Origin: Dietzia psychralcaliphila
GTDB taxonomy: Bacteria > Actinomycetota > Actinomycetes > Mycobacteriales > Mycobacteriaceae
Length of the DNA: 64,000 nucleotides
Reading direction: 5' to 3'
Assembly: GCF_003096095.1 (NCBI RefSeq)
Contig: NZ_CP015453.1
Coordinates: 3,224,001 to 3,288,000, forward strand
Positions within the stretch are counted from its first letter, which is position 1; every line of letters begins with the position of its first letter. Both the position numbers and the translations under genes were made by a program. This document shows, piece by piece, positions 1 through 8,551 of the stretch. The notes beneath the pieces are model-generated. The model worked only from the letters and a program-made list of their open reading frames with translations, searched no databases and was not told the origin of the DNA.

Positions 1-881
1 ATCAGGGCCATGACCTCCCGGTCCAGTAGGGCAGGGTCTCCGGAGTAGAGGGTGCCGTCCACGGCCTCCACCAACTCGCCCATCGTCGGCGCGGTGAGAA
101 GAGCCTGGCTGGGCAGCGTCCAGGCGGGCAGGTCCAGGGGCGCGAGCTCGGACTGGATGGCCTCGAGCGCTTCGGGGTCGCACCGGTTGACCACGATCCC
201 CACCGGGTGCGCGTGCTCCACACGCAGCTCTTCCAGCGTCAGCCGGGCGTTGGTGCCGATCTCCCCGGGCGTGCGGTCGGCGCCACGGATCACCAGGAGG
301 ACTGGTGCCCCGAGGTTGACGGCGAGGGTGGCGTTGAAGTCGAACTCGGTGGGGCTGGGCACGCCCGTGTAGTCGGTCCCGAGGATCACCACCACGTCGC
401 ACTGCCCGGCCACCACGTGATACCTGTCCACGATCTCCGCCAGCGCGGAGTCGCGGTCCTCGTGCACCCGGTCGTTGGTCACGCCGATGCAGTCCTCGTA
501 GTCGAGGTCGACGGTGGTGTGCTGGAGCAGCATCTCCACGATGCGGTCACGAGCGGGCTCGGTGGCGGAGCCCGAGTCGGTGTCGGAGCCTGAGCCTGGG
601 CCGGAGCCCGTGTCGCTGCCGGCGCCAGAGCCGGTATCGGTGCCGGAGCCGGTGTCGACGAGGCGTGGCGCGACGGTGACCGGGCGGAACACTCCCACTC
701 TCTGCACGGTTCCGGCGAGGATGCGTAGGAGGCCGAGTGCGACGGTCGACTTCCCGGTGTCGCCCTCGGGAGCCGCGACGTAGACCGCGGACGACGAGAG
801 GGGCACGCCGGTCACAGGGGACGGAATCGTGGGTGCGGCGGACTCGGGCGGGAGAGTCTCGGAAACGGGGGAATCGGGCAC
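1..881 (-). CDS. pta: phosphate acetyltransferase, N-terminal part (runs off the left edge)
   Basis: Pta makes acetyl phosphate from acetyl-CoA and feeds acetate kinase; only the N-terminal P-loop (BioD-like) and the start of the following domain are in the window. The GTG start at 881 gives a short tail, then VYVAAPEGDTGKSTVALGLL, the P-loop, at about residue 32. The frame continues with conserved stretches such as DVVVILGTDYTG and GIVVNRCDP. Between the second strand and the helix beginning RDRIVEMLL there is an unusual insertion of about 30 residues made of DTGSG-like repeats (567-660), where typical Pta has a short loop. An ATG at 889 is in another frame. ackA would be expected beyond the left edge. 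Identity is fairly sure; the start is less so. Confidence 0.85.
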   Translation of the reverse strand, partial: MPDSPVSETLPPESAAPTIPSPVTGVPLSSSAVYVAAPEGDTGKSTVALGLLRILAGTVQRVGVFRPVTVAPRLVDTGSGTDTGSGAGSDTGSGPGSGSDTDSGSATEPARDRIVEMLLQHTTVDLDYEDCIGVTNDRVHEDRDSALAEIVDRYHVVAGQCDVVVILGTDYTGVPSPTEFDFNATLAVNLGAPVLLVIRGADRTPGEIGTNARLTLEELRVEHAHPVGIVVNRCDPEALEAIQSELAPLDLPAWTLPSQALLTAPTMGELVEAVDGTLYSGDPALLDREVMAL

Positions 882-999
882 GTGGGCATTGTGACAGCGC
901 GAACCGTCCGGCACACCTCGTACACCCCGTGGGGACCCATCACCCGCCTGACGCGAACCGGCACGCACCGGCGCTGCCGAGCTCATGGGAGGTCTCGGG

Positions 1000-2280
1000 T
1001 CAGACATCGGAGAGCCTGTCGACTCCGGGTGGCAACCATGTACAGCGACCCGGCGAGTCCGGATTCGCGACGGTCTTCCACGCCGACGGCCCGTCGCCGA
1101 CGAAGGCGTGGTGCACGGGACACCCCAACGCGCCGTTTCCGACTGTCGTGGGTCCGCCTCGGGACCATTCCTCAACGTGGTGGAACTGGCTCCTCCTGGC
1201 CGGTGCGGTGCATCCCGGGAAGGTGCACCCGCCGTGCGCGGCGTAGAGGACCAGGCGCTGGATGGCGGAGGCCAGGCGCCGCTCGGGGTGGGCGTCGACG
1301 TCTATCCGGTGCAGTTCTTCGCGGCCGCCGCGCAGCATCGAGACGAACCACGGCATCGACCCGGCCATCGAGACGGCCTGGCGGACGCTGAGCTGCGTGC
1401 CTGAGTCGGTCTCCACGAGAGCGTCGGGCTCCTCGAGTTGCTCCGGCGTCACGCGCACCACGATGGAGGCGATTCCCTTGGGCCGGGCGGGGTCGACGGT
1501 CGAACCGAGGGCCCATTGGTGCACGAGCGCGTCGTGCGCCCGCTGCTCCGGGGCGCGCTCGTCCGACCCGGGTTCACACGGCACGGCACCGCCGGGTCCG
1601 CCGAAGTCGCACAGCGCGCGCTCGACCAGCGCCCGGGCGCGTGGCGTCAGCGTCATGGTCAGGGTGCTCGTGCCGTCGGGCCGAACCGCGCCGAGTCGGG
1701 CCGAACGCTGCCGCTCCTGGTGCTCCTCACGGCCCTGCCCACGGTCGGGACACAGTGCGGCCACCCGACGGGCGGCTTCCGCCCGCAACTCCGCCGGGGC
1801 GACCGCGCGCGCGAACTCCGTGAGCGCCTCTGCGAATCGGGCCTTGGCCGTCCCGCCTATCGTCCCGGGCAGCCCGGAGACCGCCTTGGCGATGATCCGC
1901 TCGTGCTCGGCGGTGATCTCCCCGACCGCCGCCGCCCGCCCGGCAGGGGTGGCCCGCCTTCCGCCCGCCTCGATCCGCCCGTGCACCACGCCTCTGGCCA
2001 GGCCCAACTTCTCCGCCAGCATCGTGGCGACTCCCCCGGCGGAACGACCCTTCTGCCGGTGCAAGCCAGCCAGTTCGGCCGTGGCGCGCGATCCGGCGGC
2101 CTCCAGCCGGCGGGCCACGATCTCGGCACGCCCCACGGCGTCGACCAGCTCGTCCGCGTCATGGTCCGACCAGTCGACCTCGCACAGTGTCTCCACGGAG
2201 GCCTCGAGAAACGCGAGAACGTCAGCCAGTGGGGCCGTCTCCGACCCCTGCTCCGACGCGTCCCACACTCCCTGTTCCAT
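1000..2280 (-). CDS. DUF222 / HNH endonuclease domain protein (13E12 repeat family)
   Basis: A 426-residue protein of the mycobacterial 13E12 repeat family, with an N-terminal helical DUF222 domain and a C-terminal HNH nuclease fold. The HNH part shows CTFPGCTAPARRSQFHHV, a zinc-ligand cysteine pair followed by the HH motif, then GNGALGCPVHHAFV. The upstream frame is open to 2436, but the ATG at 2280 starts the recognisable domain (MEQGVWDASEQ) and earlier residues look non-coding. These proteins are abundant in Mycobacteriales genomes; their substrate is unknown, and mobile-element or DNA-repair roles are only suggestions. A second copy lies at 39369-40979. It sits alone between pta and egtD. 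Confidence 0.88.
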   Translation of the reverse strand: MEQGVWDASEQGSETAPLADVLAFLEASVETLCEVDWSDHDADELVDAVGRAEIVARRLEAAGSRATAELAGLHRQKGRSAGGVATMLAEKLGLARGVVHGRIEAGGRRATPAGRAAAVGEITAEHERIIAKAVSGLPGTIGGTAKARFAEALTEFARAVAPAELRAEAARRVAALCPDRGQGREEHQERQRSARLGAVRPDGTSTLTMTLTPRARALVERALCDFGGPGGAVPCEPGSDERAPEQRAHDALVHQWALGSTVDPARPKGIASIVVRVTPEQLEEPDALVETDSGTQLSVRQAVSMAGSMPWFVSMLRGGREELHRIDVDAHPERRLASAIQRLVLYAAHGGCTFPGCTAPARRSQFHHVEEWSRGGPTTVGNGALGCPVHHAFVGDGPSAWKTVANPDSPGRCTWLPPGVDRLSDV

Positions 2281-2438
2281 GGCTCGAATTATAGAACACA
2301 TGTACGACACCGAACGGGCGTCGACGCGGGACAGCCGGTTCAGAATCCGCGGGAGACGGTCGGTGCCGACGAGAAGCCGCCGGGTCAGAACCCAGGGGAT
2401 ACTGCGGGAGCCCGCGGGAGACGGGCGGGGCGACACGC

Positions 2439-3539
2439 CTAGTCGACGACGACGAGGGCCAGCCCGAAATCTCCGGCCGCATCGGTCCAGACCGCCTGTC
2501 CGCCGAAGCCGTGCCCCGCGAGCTCGTCGACGAGGGCGTGGGGCTCAAACTTCCGGGCGATCTCGGTACGGATCCCCTCACCTGCGGCAAGGGTCCGCAC
2601 GCGCCCCAGGGTCGGGAAGTCGATCCGCACGTCGCGCACCGCGCGCAACCACATCTCGACCCGGCTCTCCCCGGCGTTCCATACGGCCTCGTGCCGGAAG
2701 TCGCGGCGGTCGAGTCCCGCACACTCGACGGTCCGGGCGATCACGTCGAGCATGTTGAGGTCGAACTCGGTGGTCACGCCGGCGGCGTCGTCGTATGCGG
2801 CCACCAGCCGCTCAGGACTCTTGACCAGGTCGAATCCCAGCACCAGCCGGTCCCCCGGGTCCATGATTCCGCGCAGCATGGAGAAGAACCCGGCGCGCTG
2901 CGACTCGCTGAAATTGCCGACGGTGCCACCGAGGAACAGCACCAGCCGCCCGCCCGGCTCACCCGGTAGTGGACCGTCCAGAGCGGTGAGGTCGCCGATG
3001 ACCGGGTCGATCCGCACGCCCGGATACTCCTGAGCGAGCGCGCGGGCGGACTCGAAGAGCATCTCGGTACTGATGTCCACGGGCACGAACCGCGCCTCGC
3101 CCGGCCCCGCCTCACCCTGCCCCGTCTCGCCCGGCGCCTCCGCTCCCGGCGCCTCCGGCGTTCCCTGTGTCCCCGCCGCGCGCCCGGCCGCCAGCACGTC
3201 GAGCAGCACCCGCGTCTTCTCGCAGGTCCCCGCCCCGAGCTCGACCACCGTCGACGAGGCGCCCACGATGTCGACGGCGCGGGCCCGCAGGATCTCGGCC
3301 TCCGCCCGGGTCGGGTAGTACTCGGCCACCCTGGTGATCTGGTCGAAGAGCAGGCTGCCCTTCTCGTCGTAGAACCAGCGCGGCGGCACGGTCGGCGGGT
3401 CGGAGAAGAACCCCTCGCGCAGGTCCGACTCCAACGCGGCGGTGTCGGGGTCGGTGTCCGGCGGCGTTGTCGTCATCGTCGTTGTCGTGGTTGTGGTCGT
3501 CGTCGCTGCCGTCGTCGTCGGATTCTCGGAGCCGGTCAT
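2439..3539 (-). CDS. egtD: L-histidine N-alpha-methyltransferase (ergothioneine biosynthesis)
   Basis: EgtD methylates histidine three times with SAM to give hercynine, the first step of ergothioneine synthesis. The 366-residue frame contains RWFYDEKGSLLFDQIT near the N-terminus, the SAM-binding VVELGAGTCEKTRVLLDVL, and LFLGGTVGNF, all typical of the family. The ATG at 3539 overlaps the egtB stop as ATGA, so the two are translationally coupled in the order egtB then egtD. The first 30 or so residues contain a long threonine run encoded by ACN repeats (3466-3522) that is not part of the fold. A second low-complexity stretch rich in Gly, Glu and Ala follows the SAM motif (3115-3190). The separate start at 3569 was rejected because the coupled one is better. 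Confidence 0.93.
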   Translation of the reverse strand: MTGSENPTTTAATTTTTTTTTMTTTPPDTDPDTAALESDLREGFFSDPPTVPPRWFYDEKGSLLFDQITRVAEYYPTRAEAEILRARAVDIVGASSTVVELGAGTCEKTRVLLDVLAAGRAAGTQGTPEAPGAEAPGETGQGEAGPGEARFVPVDISTEMLFESARALAQEYPGVRIDPVIGDLTALDGPLPGEPGGRLVLFLGGTVGNFSESQRAGFFSMLRGIMDPGDRLVLGFDLVKSPERLVAAYDDAAGVTTEFDLNMLDVIARTVECAGLDRRDFRHEAVWNAGESRVEMWLRAVRDVRIDFPTLGRVRTLAAGEGIRTEIARKFEPHALVDELAGHGFGGQAVWTDAAGDFGLALVVVD

Positions 3540-4915
3540 CGGGCGAGCCTCACTCCCGTGGCCGCCCACCGCGACGAGGCGGGGAAGAAGTTGCGGTAGG
3601 TGGGCCGCGTGTGGCCCGCCGGTGTGAGGGCGCTGCCGCCGCGCAGGACGTGCTGGTCGGACATGAACTTGCCGTTGTACTCACCGGCGGCCCCCTCCTC
3701 GGTGACGAACCCGGGATACGGCAGGTAGGCGCTGGCGGTCCATTCCCAGACGCCGCCGATCGCCCTCTCGGCGGCAGCGCGCGGGTGGCAGCGGTCGGGG
3801 TCGAGTTCGTCGCGCGCCTCCCAACCGGTGGTGGCGACCTCCCACTCGAACTCCGTGGGCAGGCGCGCGCCGGCCCAGCGGGCGTAGGCGTCGGCCTCGT
3901 AGAAGGAGACGTGACAGACGGGTTCGGCGTCCACGACCGGCCGCCGGCCCGAGAGGGTGAAGGTGGTCCACTCGACGGCGGCGGCGGCGGACGCGCCGCC
4001 CGAGGCGCTACCGACGTCATGGCCCTCGCGCCGCCAGTACCCGGGCGCGTCCCAGCCCTCGGTCTGCACGGCGGCCCACCCGTCGGAGAGCCACAATTCT
4101 GGGCGGGTGTACCCGCCGTCGGCCATGAACTGCTTCCAGTCGGCCACCGTGACCTGGCGGGTGGCCACCTCACCGCCGGGGATCCACACGCGGTGACGCG
4201 GGCGTTCGTTGTCGTAAGAGAAGCCGTCGTAGGAGACGCCGTCGCGAGAGACTCCGTCGCGGGAGCCGCCGTCACGGGTGAACCCCGCACGGTGGGCGGG
4301 GTCCGCGGCGCCGACCTGCGCGACCCCCTCGACGACGACGATCCAGTCCGTCTCCCCCCGCACCGCGGCCACCGGGTCCGCGGGCCGGTCCACGTAGACC
4401 GGGTCTGTCGGATTGTGGGCGAACAGGTGCTTGGCGTCTATGAGCATCAGCTCCTGGTGCTGCTGTTCGTGGTGGCAGCCCAGCTCGAGCAGTTCCAGCC
4501 CACGCTCGTCGACCCGGCCCGCCTCGAGCGCGGCCACCACGGCCTCGTCCACCCGCGCCCGGAAGTCGCCTATCTCCGCCACCGACGGGCGGGTGATGAG
4601 CCCGCGCTGGGGCCGGGGCTGACGCGGGCCGACGGCCTCGTAGTAGGAGTTGAACAGGAACCGGAAGATCGGCTCGGGCGAGGAATAGCCGGGCAGCCCG
4701 CCCAACACGAACTCCTCGAAGAACCAGGTGGTGTGCGCGCGGTGCCAGGCCGCGGGACTGGCGGCGGTCATGGACTGCGGGATCTGGTCCTCGGGGCTGA
4801 GCCGGGAGGCCAAGAGGTCGGTGAGCTCGCGGACGCGCAGGAACTTCTCGATCGCACTCTGGGGGCGCGTGCGCGCGTCCGGGCCGGGCTCTGCGGTGAC
4901 GTCTCCGACTGTCAT
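3536..4915 (-). CDS. egtB: ergothioneine sulfoxide synthase
   Basis: EgtB is a non-haem iron enzyme that joins a thiol donor (gamma-glutamylcysteine or cysteine) to hercynine using oxygen. The 459-residue protein has an N-terminal DinB-like domain with the iron ligands (AAWHRAHTTWF, about residue 61, and HHEQQHQE at 148-155) and a C-terminal formylglycine-generating-enzyme-type fold (GGVWEWTAS, LRGGS). Length fits the family. The ATG at 4915 begins MTVGDV; the upstream open frame crosses a 35-bp tandem repeat and is not coding. A run of four 15-bp repeats (4211-4270) encodes an RDGVS-like pentapeptide in the loop before NERPRH. No egtC or egtA is adjacent, unlike the usual egtABCDE layout. 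Confidence 0.93.
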   Translation of the reverse strand: MTVGDVTAEPGPDARTRPQSAIEKFLRVRELTDLLASRLSPEDQIPQSMTAASPAAWHRAHTTWFFEEFVLGGLPGYSSPEPIFRFLFNSYYEAVGPRQPRPQRGLITRPSVAEIGDFRARVDEAVVAALEAGRVDERGLELLELGCHHEQQHQELMLIDAKHLFAHNPTDPVYVDRPADPVAAVRGETDWIVVVEGVAQVGAADPAHRAGFTRDGGSRDGVSRDGVSYDGFSYDNERPRHRVWIPGGEVATRQVTVADWKQFMADGGYTRPELWLSDGWAAVQTEGWDAPGYWRREGHDVGSASGGASAAAAVEWTTFTLSGRRPVVDAEPVCHVSFYEADAYARWAGARLPTEFEWEVATTGWEARDELDPDRCHPRAAAERAIGGVWEWTASAYLPYPGFVTEEGAAGEYNGKFMSDQHVLRGGSALTPAGHTRPTYRNFFPASSRWAATGVRLAR

Positions 4916-5010
4916 GGTTCCCCCGGGGTGTCGTGGTCGGCGGTCGGACTGCCGCCAGATTAACCACGGTGTAGTTCGGAGCCCACCGCTATTCGGATGC
5001 CACCGCCATT

Positions 5011-5085
5011 CAGGTGCCACAGGCCACCAGGTGCTGCAGCACTTTCGAGTGCCACGGGCCTTCAGGTGCTGCAGCTTCTCACGTG
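5011..5085. repeat. 35-bp tandem repeat between the alkyltransferase-like gene and egtB
   Basis: Two copies and the start of a third of a 35-bp unit begin at 5011, 5046 and 5081. Each begins with a TGCCA core, and the first two contain GGTGCTGCAGC. A half-period copy of the core lies at 4994. The array starts 11 bases after the stop of the upstream gene (minus strand) and lies in the roughly 180-base leader of egtB. The function is unknown; it could be replication slippage or a regulator array. Confidence 0.6.
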
Positions 5086-5095
5086 CCATAGCCGT

Positions 5096-5692
5096 CTAAC
5101 CACGGTTGCTGAACGGCACCGGCGCGGCGGCGGTGAGGTTGCGCCGCTCGTGCTCGAGGAGCCGGAGGCGGTACTCGGGACAGTTCCCCATCCCGCCGTC
5201 GGCGCGGATCACCCGGTGCACCGGGATGACGAACGGCACCGGCACCAGGGTGCACAACCGCCCCACCCGGCGGGCGTTGCGCGGCCTGCCGGCGTCCAGG
5301 CTGATCTGTCCGTAGGTCGAGGTCTCACCGTAGGGGATGCGCTGGATCTCGAGGTAGACCTCGCGCGAGAACTCGTCGTGGACGCCGGCGGCCGCCCAGT
5401 CCACGGGGACGTCGAACTCGCGCAGTCGGCCGGCGCAGTAGGCCTCGAGCTGATCCGCTACCCGGTCAAGGTGCTCAGCGGCCGCGCCGGGCTCGGAGTC
5501 GCCCACCTCGTCGTCGTCATCAAGGTGGGTCACGGTGAACCACGACGCGAGGTCCTCGTCCGCGACACCCTGGTCCGGACCCACCTGGTCCAGTCGTGCC
5601 AGGCCACGCGGGGTGGCCTCGGCGACCATCCGACCGGCGGCGGTGTCGAGCACCCGCACGGCCCTACCGTCGGTCCTGCGGGGCGACGCCAC
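5096..5692 (-). CDS. alkyltransferase-like protein (O6-alkylguanine-DNA alkyltransferase fold without catalytic Cys)
   Basis: The C-terminal half is clearly the MGMT/Ogt DNA-binding fold: PYGETSTYGQI (residues 120-130), the arginine-finger segment RNARRVG (138-144) and LLEHE near the end. The catalytic PCHRV motif reads PVHRV: residue 158 is Val (codon 5219-5221, GTG), and the Asn of the preceding NP element is also Val (150). The protein therefore should not accept alkyl groups and resembles alkyltransferase-like (ATL) proteins, which flag lesions for nucleotide excision repair. ATLs usually have Trp in that position and are shorter; this one keeps a full-length N-terminal region. The GTG start at 5692 lies 3 bases after the stop of the SUFU gene, so it belongs to that operon. 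Confidence 0.85.
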   Translation of the reverse strand: MASPRRTDGRAVRVLDTAAGRMVAEATPRGLARLDQVGPDQGVADEDLASWFTVTHLDDDDEVGDSEPGAAAEHLDRVADQLEAYCAGRLREFDVPVDWAAAGVHDEFSREVYLEIQRIPYGETSTYGQISLDAGRPRNARRVGRLCTLVPVPFVIPVHRVIRADGGMGNCPEYRLRLLEHERRNLTAAAPVPFSNRG

Positions 5693-5695
5693 GCC

Positions 5696-6334
5696 TCACA
5701 CCACGCTCGGCCGGTCCGGGTTGGTCACGTCGGCGTCGGCCGTGTCGAGAAGCTCGAACAGTGCGTCGGCGCCGTCGCGGGCCACCGAGGACATCTCGGC
5801 GGTGGTGATGGGCACGGCCTGGAGCCGCGTGAGCAGTGGTCCGGTGCCGTCCGGGCCGCCGGTCTCGTCGACGACCTGCAGGTCGGGCCACAGGAACGGC
5901 GGGGTCAGGACCAGGTGCTCGCAGCGCCGGCCGGAGTCGACGAGACCCACCGCGTTGGGTATCACCGCGCCCGGCGCCACGTGGATGGACCCGGTGGCCA
6001 CGGCCAGCGCGCACGCGTCCAGCACGTCGGCCATGGCGCGGTGCCCGGTGCGGCCGACGGTGACGAACTCACTGCGGATCTGCCGCCCGTCGGGCGTCGT
6101 GACGTTGGTGGGGAGCTCCCGGGCGCCGACGGTGGCGTAGGTGGTGAATCCGGGCGCGGGGACGTTGTCGACGACGACGATGTCGCAGTGCCACTCCGTG
6201 GTCTGACCCTCCTCGTCGGCTTCCGTCTCGTGCGGGTAGCGCAGGACACGAACCGACTCGGCCACGTCGAGAAGGCCTTCGAGGCCGGAGAGGTCAGCCT
6301 TGTCCGGGCCCGGGACGGTGCTACCGCCGCTCAC
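5696..6334 (-). CDS. suppressor of fused (SUFU) domain protein
   Basis: A 212-residue cytoplasmic protein matching the bacterial SUFU-domain family, known in some bacteria as immunity proteins for polymorphic toxins and otherwise of unknown role. Features seen are the N-terminal strand VRVLRYPHE, the central [23 protein letters not shown], and the family-typical [11 protein letters not shown] near residue 180. The GTG start overlaps the stop of fgd (GTGA at 6331-6334), so both are translated from one transcript. No toxin gene is next to it; the partners are fgd and the alkyltransferase-like gene, so an immunity role is not supported here. Confidence 0.8.
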   Translation of the reverse strand: MSGGSTVPGPDKADLSGLEGLLDVAESVRVLRYPHETEADEEGQTTEWHCDIVVVDNVPAPGFTTYATVGARELPTNVTTPDGRQIRSEFVTVGRTGHRAMADVLDACALAVATGSIHVAPGAVIPNAVGLVDSGRRCEHLVLTPPFLWPDLQVVDETGGPDGTGPLLTRLQAVPITTAEMSSVARDGADALFELLDTADADVTNPDRPSVV

Positions 6335-7350
6335 GCCAGGTCACGCAACCGCGGCTCGAGGTCGGTCTTGAACAGGTCCAGGAACCGCTTCTGGTCGTGG
6401 CCCGGCGCGTGGAAGACCAGGTGGTTCAGGCCCGCGTCGACATACTGCTTGACCTGCGCCACCGCATCGTCCGGGTCGGAGGCGACGATCCACCGCTTGG
6501 CGACCTGCTCGATGGGCAGCTCGTCGGCCAGGCGCTCCATCTCCCGCGGCGAGTCCACAGAGTGCTTCTGCTCGGGGGTCAGCGACAGCGGCGCCCAGAA
6601 GCGGCAGTTCTCCAGCGCCGCGGCCGGGTCGGGGTCGTAGCTGATCTTGATCTCGATCATCCGGTCGATCTGGGAGGAGTCACGGTCGTTGATCCCCGCG
6701 CCCTCCTCCACGGCCGGCAGGAGCTTGTCGGTGTAGAGCTCCATGCCCTTGCCCGAGGTGCAGATGAAGCCGTCGCCCACGCGGCCGGCGTACTTGGCCA
6801 CCACGGGACCGCCGGCGGCGATGTAGACCGGCACCCCGTCGGAGGGCACGTCGTAGAGGAAGGCGTCCTTGGTGGTGTAGAAGTCGCCGTCGAAGTTGGT
6901 GGTCTCGCCGGTCCACAGCTCGCGCATGAGGCGGACCGACTCGCGCAGGCGGGCGAACCGCTCCTTGAACTCGGGCCACTGCCCCTGGTGGCCCGTCGCG
7001 ATCTCGTTGAGCGCCTCTCCGGTACCCACACCGAGGAAGATGCGACCCGGGTAGAGGCACGCCATGGTGGCGAAGGCCTGCGCCAGCACTGCCGGGTTGT
7101 AGCGGAACGTGGGCGTGAGCACGGAGGTGCCCAACTGCAGGCGCTCGGTGCGCTCCCCCACCGCCGTCATCCACGCCAGGGAGAACGGTGCGTGGCCGCC
7201 GTCGTGGCGCCAGGGCTGGAAGTGGTCTGACACCGTGGCCGAGTCCATGCCCGCCTGCTCCGCCAGGACCGCGTACTCGACCAGATCACGCGGGCCGAAC
7301 TGCTCGGCCGAGGCCTTGTAGCCGAGCTTCAGGGCGGAGGTGGGGGGCAT
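6331..7350 (-). CDS. fgd: F420-dependent glucose-6-phosphate dehydrogenase
   Basis: Fgd oxidises glucose 6-phosphate to 6-phosphogluconolactone while reducing cofactor F420, and is a hallmark of Mycobacteriales. The 339-residue frame has the luciferase-like fold and family stretches [12 protein letters not shown] (about residue 35), [31 protein letters not shown] and [19 protein letters not shown]. The ATG at 7350 ([12 protein letters not shown]) has GAGGAG eight bases upstream; the longer open frame to 7467 is discarded. It leads a three-gene run (fgd, SUFU, alkyltransferase-like) joined by overlap or 3-base gaps. The promoter must lie in the intergenic space shared with the divergent SipW locus. 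Confidence 0.93.
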   Translation of the reverse strand: MPPTSALKLGYKASAEQFGPRDLVEYAVLAEQAGMDSATVSDHFQPWRHDGGHAPFSLAWMTAVGERTERLQLGTSVLTPTFRYNPAVLAQAFATMACLYPGRIFLGVGTGEALNEIATGHQGQWPEFKERFARLRESVRLMRELWTGETTNFDGDFYTTKDAFLYDVPSDGVPVYIAAGGPVVAKYAGRVGDGFICTSGKGMELYTDKLLPAVEEGAGINDRDSSQIDRMIEIKISYDPDPAAALENCRFWAPLSLTPEQKHSVDSPREMERLADELPIEQVAKRWIVASDPDDAVAQVKQYVDAGLNHLVFHAPGHDQKRFLDLFKTDLEPRLRDLA

Positions 7351-7740
7351 CGACGACTCCTCATGGGTTGTGTGAGTGATTTCACCGACGCGGTGGTCGG
7401 GCACTACATCCGAGTATGCCAGTGCACCCCAGAGGTCCGTCCGGGCTGGACAACGGGACGTAAACAATCGCTGACCACCGGGGATGCGGAACTACACATA
7501 AGAAACTCTACATAACCCTCATGTTTCGAACCTGATCTTTCGACCAGCTAACGATCGACTTTTCGTTAACTTGAACTTACTTCTGCTGTTCAAGACGCTT
7601 TTCAATTGGAAAAGATTCTGTAACATTCGGTCGGGTCACAAACTGGGCCCGGTGTCGATCAGCGTCCAACTTCATGTGCGAGGCCGACACACCAAATACC
7701 TCTGGGCCCAATCGGCGGCCCCCATGGAAAGGCGCGACGC
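7351..7740. promoter_or_regulatory. AT-rich divergent intergenic region with two dyads, between fgd and the SipW locus
   Basis: This 390-base gap is distinctly AT-richer than its surroundings from about 7480 to 7660 and must hold the promoters for fgd (minus) and the SipW operon (plus). Two perfect inverted repeats stand out: a 7-bp arm pair CTTGAAC/GTTCAAG at 7570-7576 and 7588-7594, and a 6-bp pair CTTTTC/GAAAAG at 7598-7603 and 7609-7614. A GTAACA and a GTCACA lie 15 bases apart just downstream (about 7620-7640). No clear -35/-10 pair could be assigned. No gene was found here. Confidence 0.5.
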
Positions 7741-8448
7741 TTGAACGCCAACGACCCCATCACCCCAGACGCCCAGCAGAAGCAGGACCGGGCCCGCAAG
7801 CGCAAGGCCATCCTGGCCGGCGGCGTGGTCCTCGGCCTCGGCGCCGCGGTGACCCTGGCCGCGTGGTCGGACGATGTGTTTGCCGACGGCATCTTCAATA
7901 CCGGTTCGTTCGAACTCCAAGGCTCGCTCGATGGAACGACGTTCCTCGACTACGACGGGCCGGCGTACGACCCCACCGAATCGGCGTCTCTCGAGTTCCA
8001 GCTAGAGGCCGAGGAGATGGCTCCCAGCCAGACCGTATACGCGCCTTTCACCATTGGCACCGAGGAAGACACCTCCCTTGACGGCACGTTCACACTGCAG
8101 AGCGTCTCTTCAAGTGGCACCTACGCGGGCGTGCTCTCCTACCAGATCTTCGAGGTCAATTCACACTCCGAGAACTGCAATCCCGACGATGCTGAAAACC
8201 TCCCGACGGTCGCATGGGTTGGCGGGCCAACGGCGAAGGTCAACGAGACCACCGTCACCGGCCTCAATGACCCGCTGGAAGTCGTTGCCGACAACCAGGC
8301 CCCGTACCAACACCTTTGCATCGCCGTGACGTTGGGGAACGTGTCAGCCACGGCCACTGAGAACCAGGCTGCAGTACTCGCCGCAGGCGTTCCCGCCGCA
8401 GCAACTACCGTCTCGTGGGTCTTCAACGGCCAGTCCACCGACGCCTGA
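7741..8448 (+). CDS. SipW-dependent exported protein 1
   Basis: A 235-residue exported protein with the alternate signal peptide handled by SipW-type peptidases: basic RARKRK, a Gly/Ala-rich core, then TLAAWSDD followed by GIFNTGSFELQG (residues 19-60). This matches the actinobacterial alternate-signal exported family (RER_14450-like, as I recall it). The mature part has two cysteines, in ENCNPDD and HLCIAVTLG, at positions shared with the two next genes, so a disulfide is likely. It ends with a strand TTVSWVFNG. The TTG start at 7741 has GGAAAGG eight bases upstream. It is the first gene of the operon and is followed by a strong hairpin, so it may be the most expressed subunit. TasA/camelysin-like fibre formation is inference only. 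Confidence 0.85.
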   Translation: MNANDPITPDAQQKQDRARKRKAILAGGVVLGLGAAVTLAAWSDDVFADGIFNTGSFELQGSLDGTTFLDYDGPAYDPTESASLEFQLEAEEMAPSQTVYAPFTIGTEEDTSLDGTFTLQSVSSSGTYAGVLSYQIFEVNSHSENCNPDDAENLPTVAWVGGPTAKVNETTVTGLNDPLEVVADNQAPYQHLCIAVTLGNVSATATENQAAVLAAGVPAAATTVSWVFNGQSTDA

Positions 8449-8551
8449 TTCCTCGCGAAACCCGCGGCACAGTTCTGAATCAAAAAGGGAACGTCGAGCA
8501 GTCGCTAGCGCACTCCCGCTTCAGTCAAGAATCGACCAATTAACGCCGCCC

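Noticed and set aside
2281-2436. Longer N-terminus of the DUF222/HNH protein (open to 2436).
   Set aside because: Sequence before 2280 is not like the family and no binding site precedes 2436.
3467-4963. 498-codon plus-strand frame opposite egtB and egtD.
   Set aside because: Antisense shadow typical of high-GC DNA; begins with the complement of the Thr run.
4916-5089. Extended egtB N-terminus of 58 residues.
   Set aside because: It is read-through of the 35-bp repeat leader, and the normal EgtB start is at 4915.
7600-7640. MtrA-type direct repeat from GTAACA and GTCACA before the SipW locus.
   Set aside because: The 15-base spacing does not fit the direct-repeat spacing I recall for MtrA; left as a note only.
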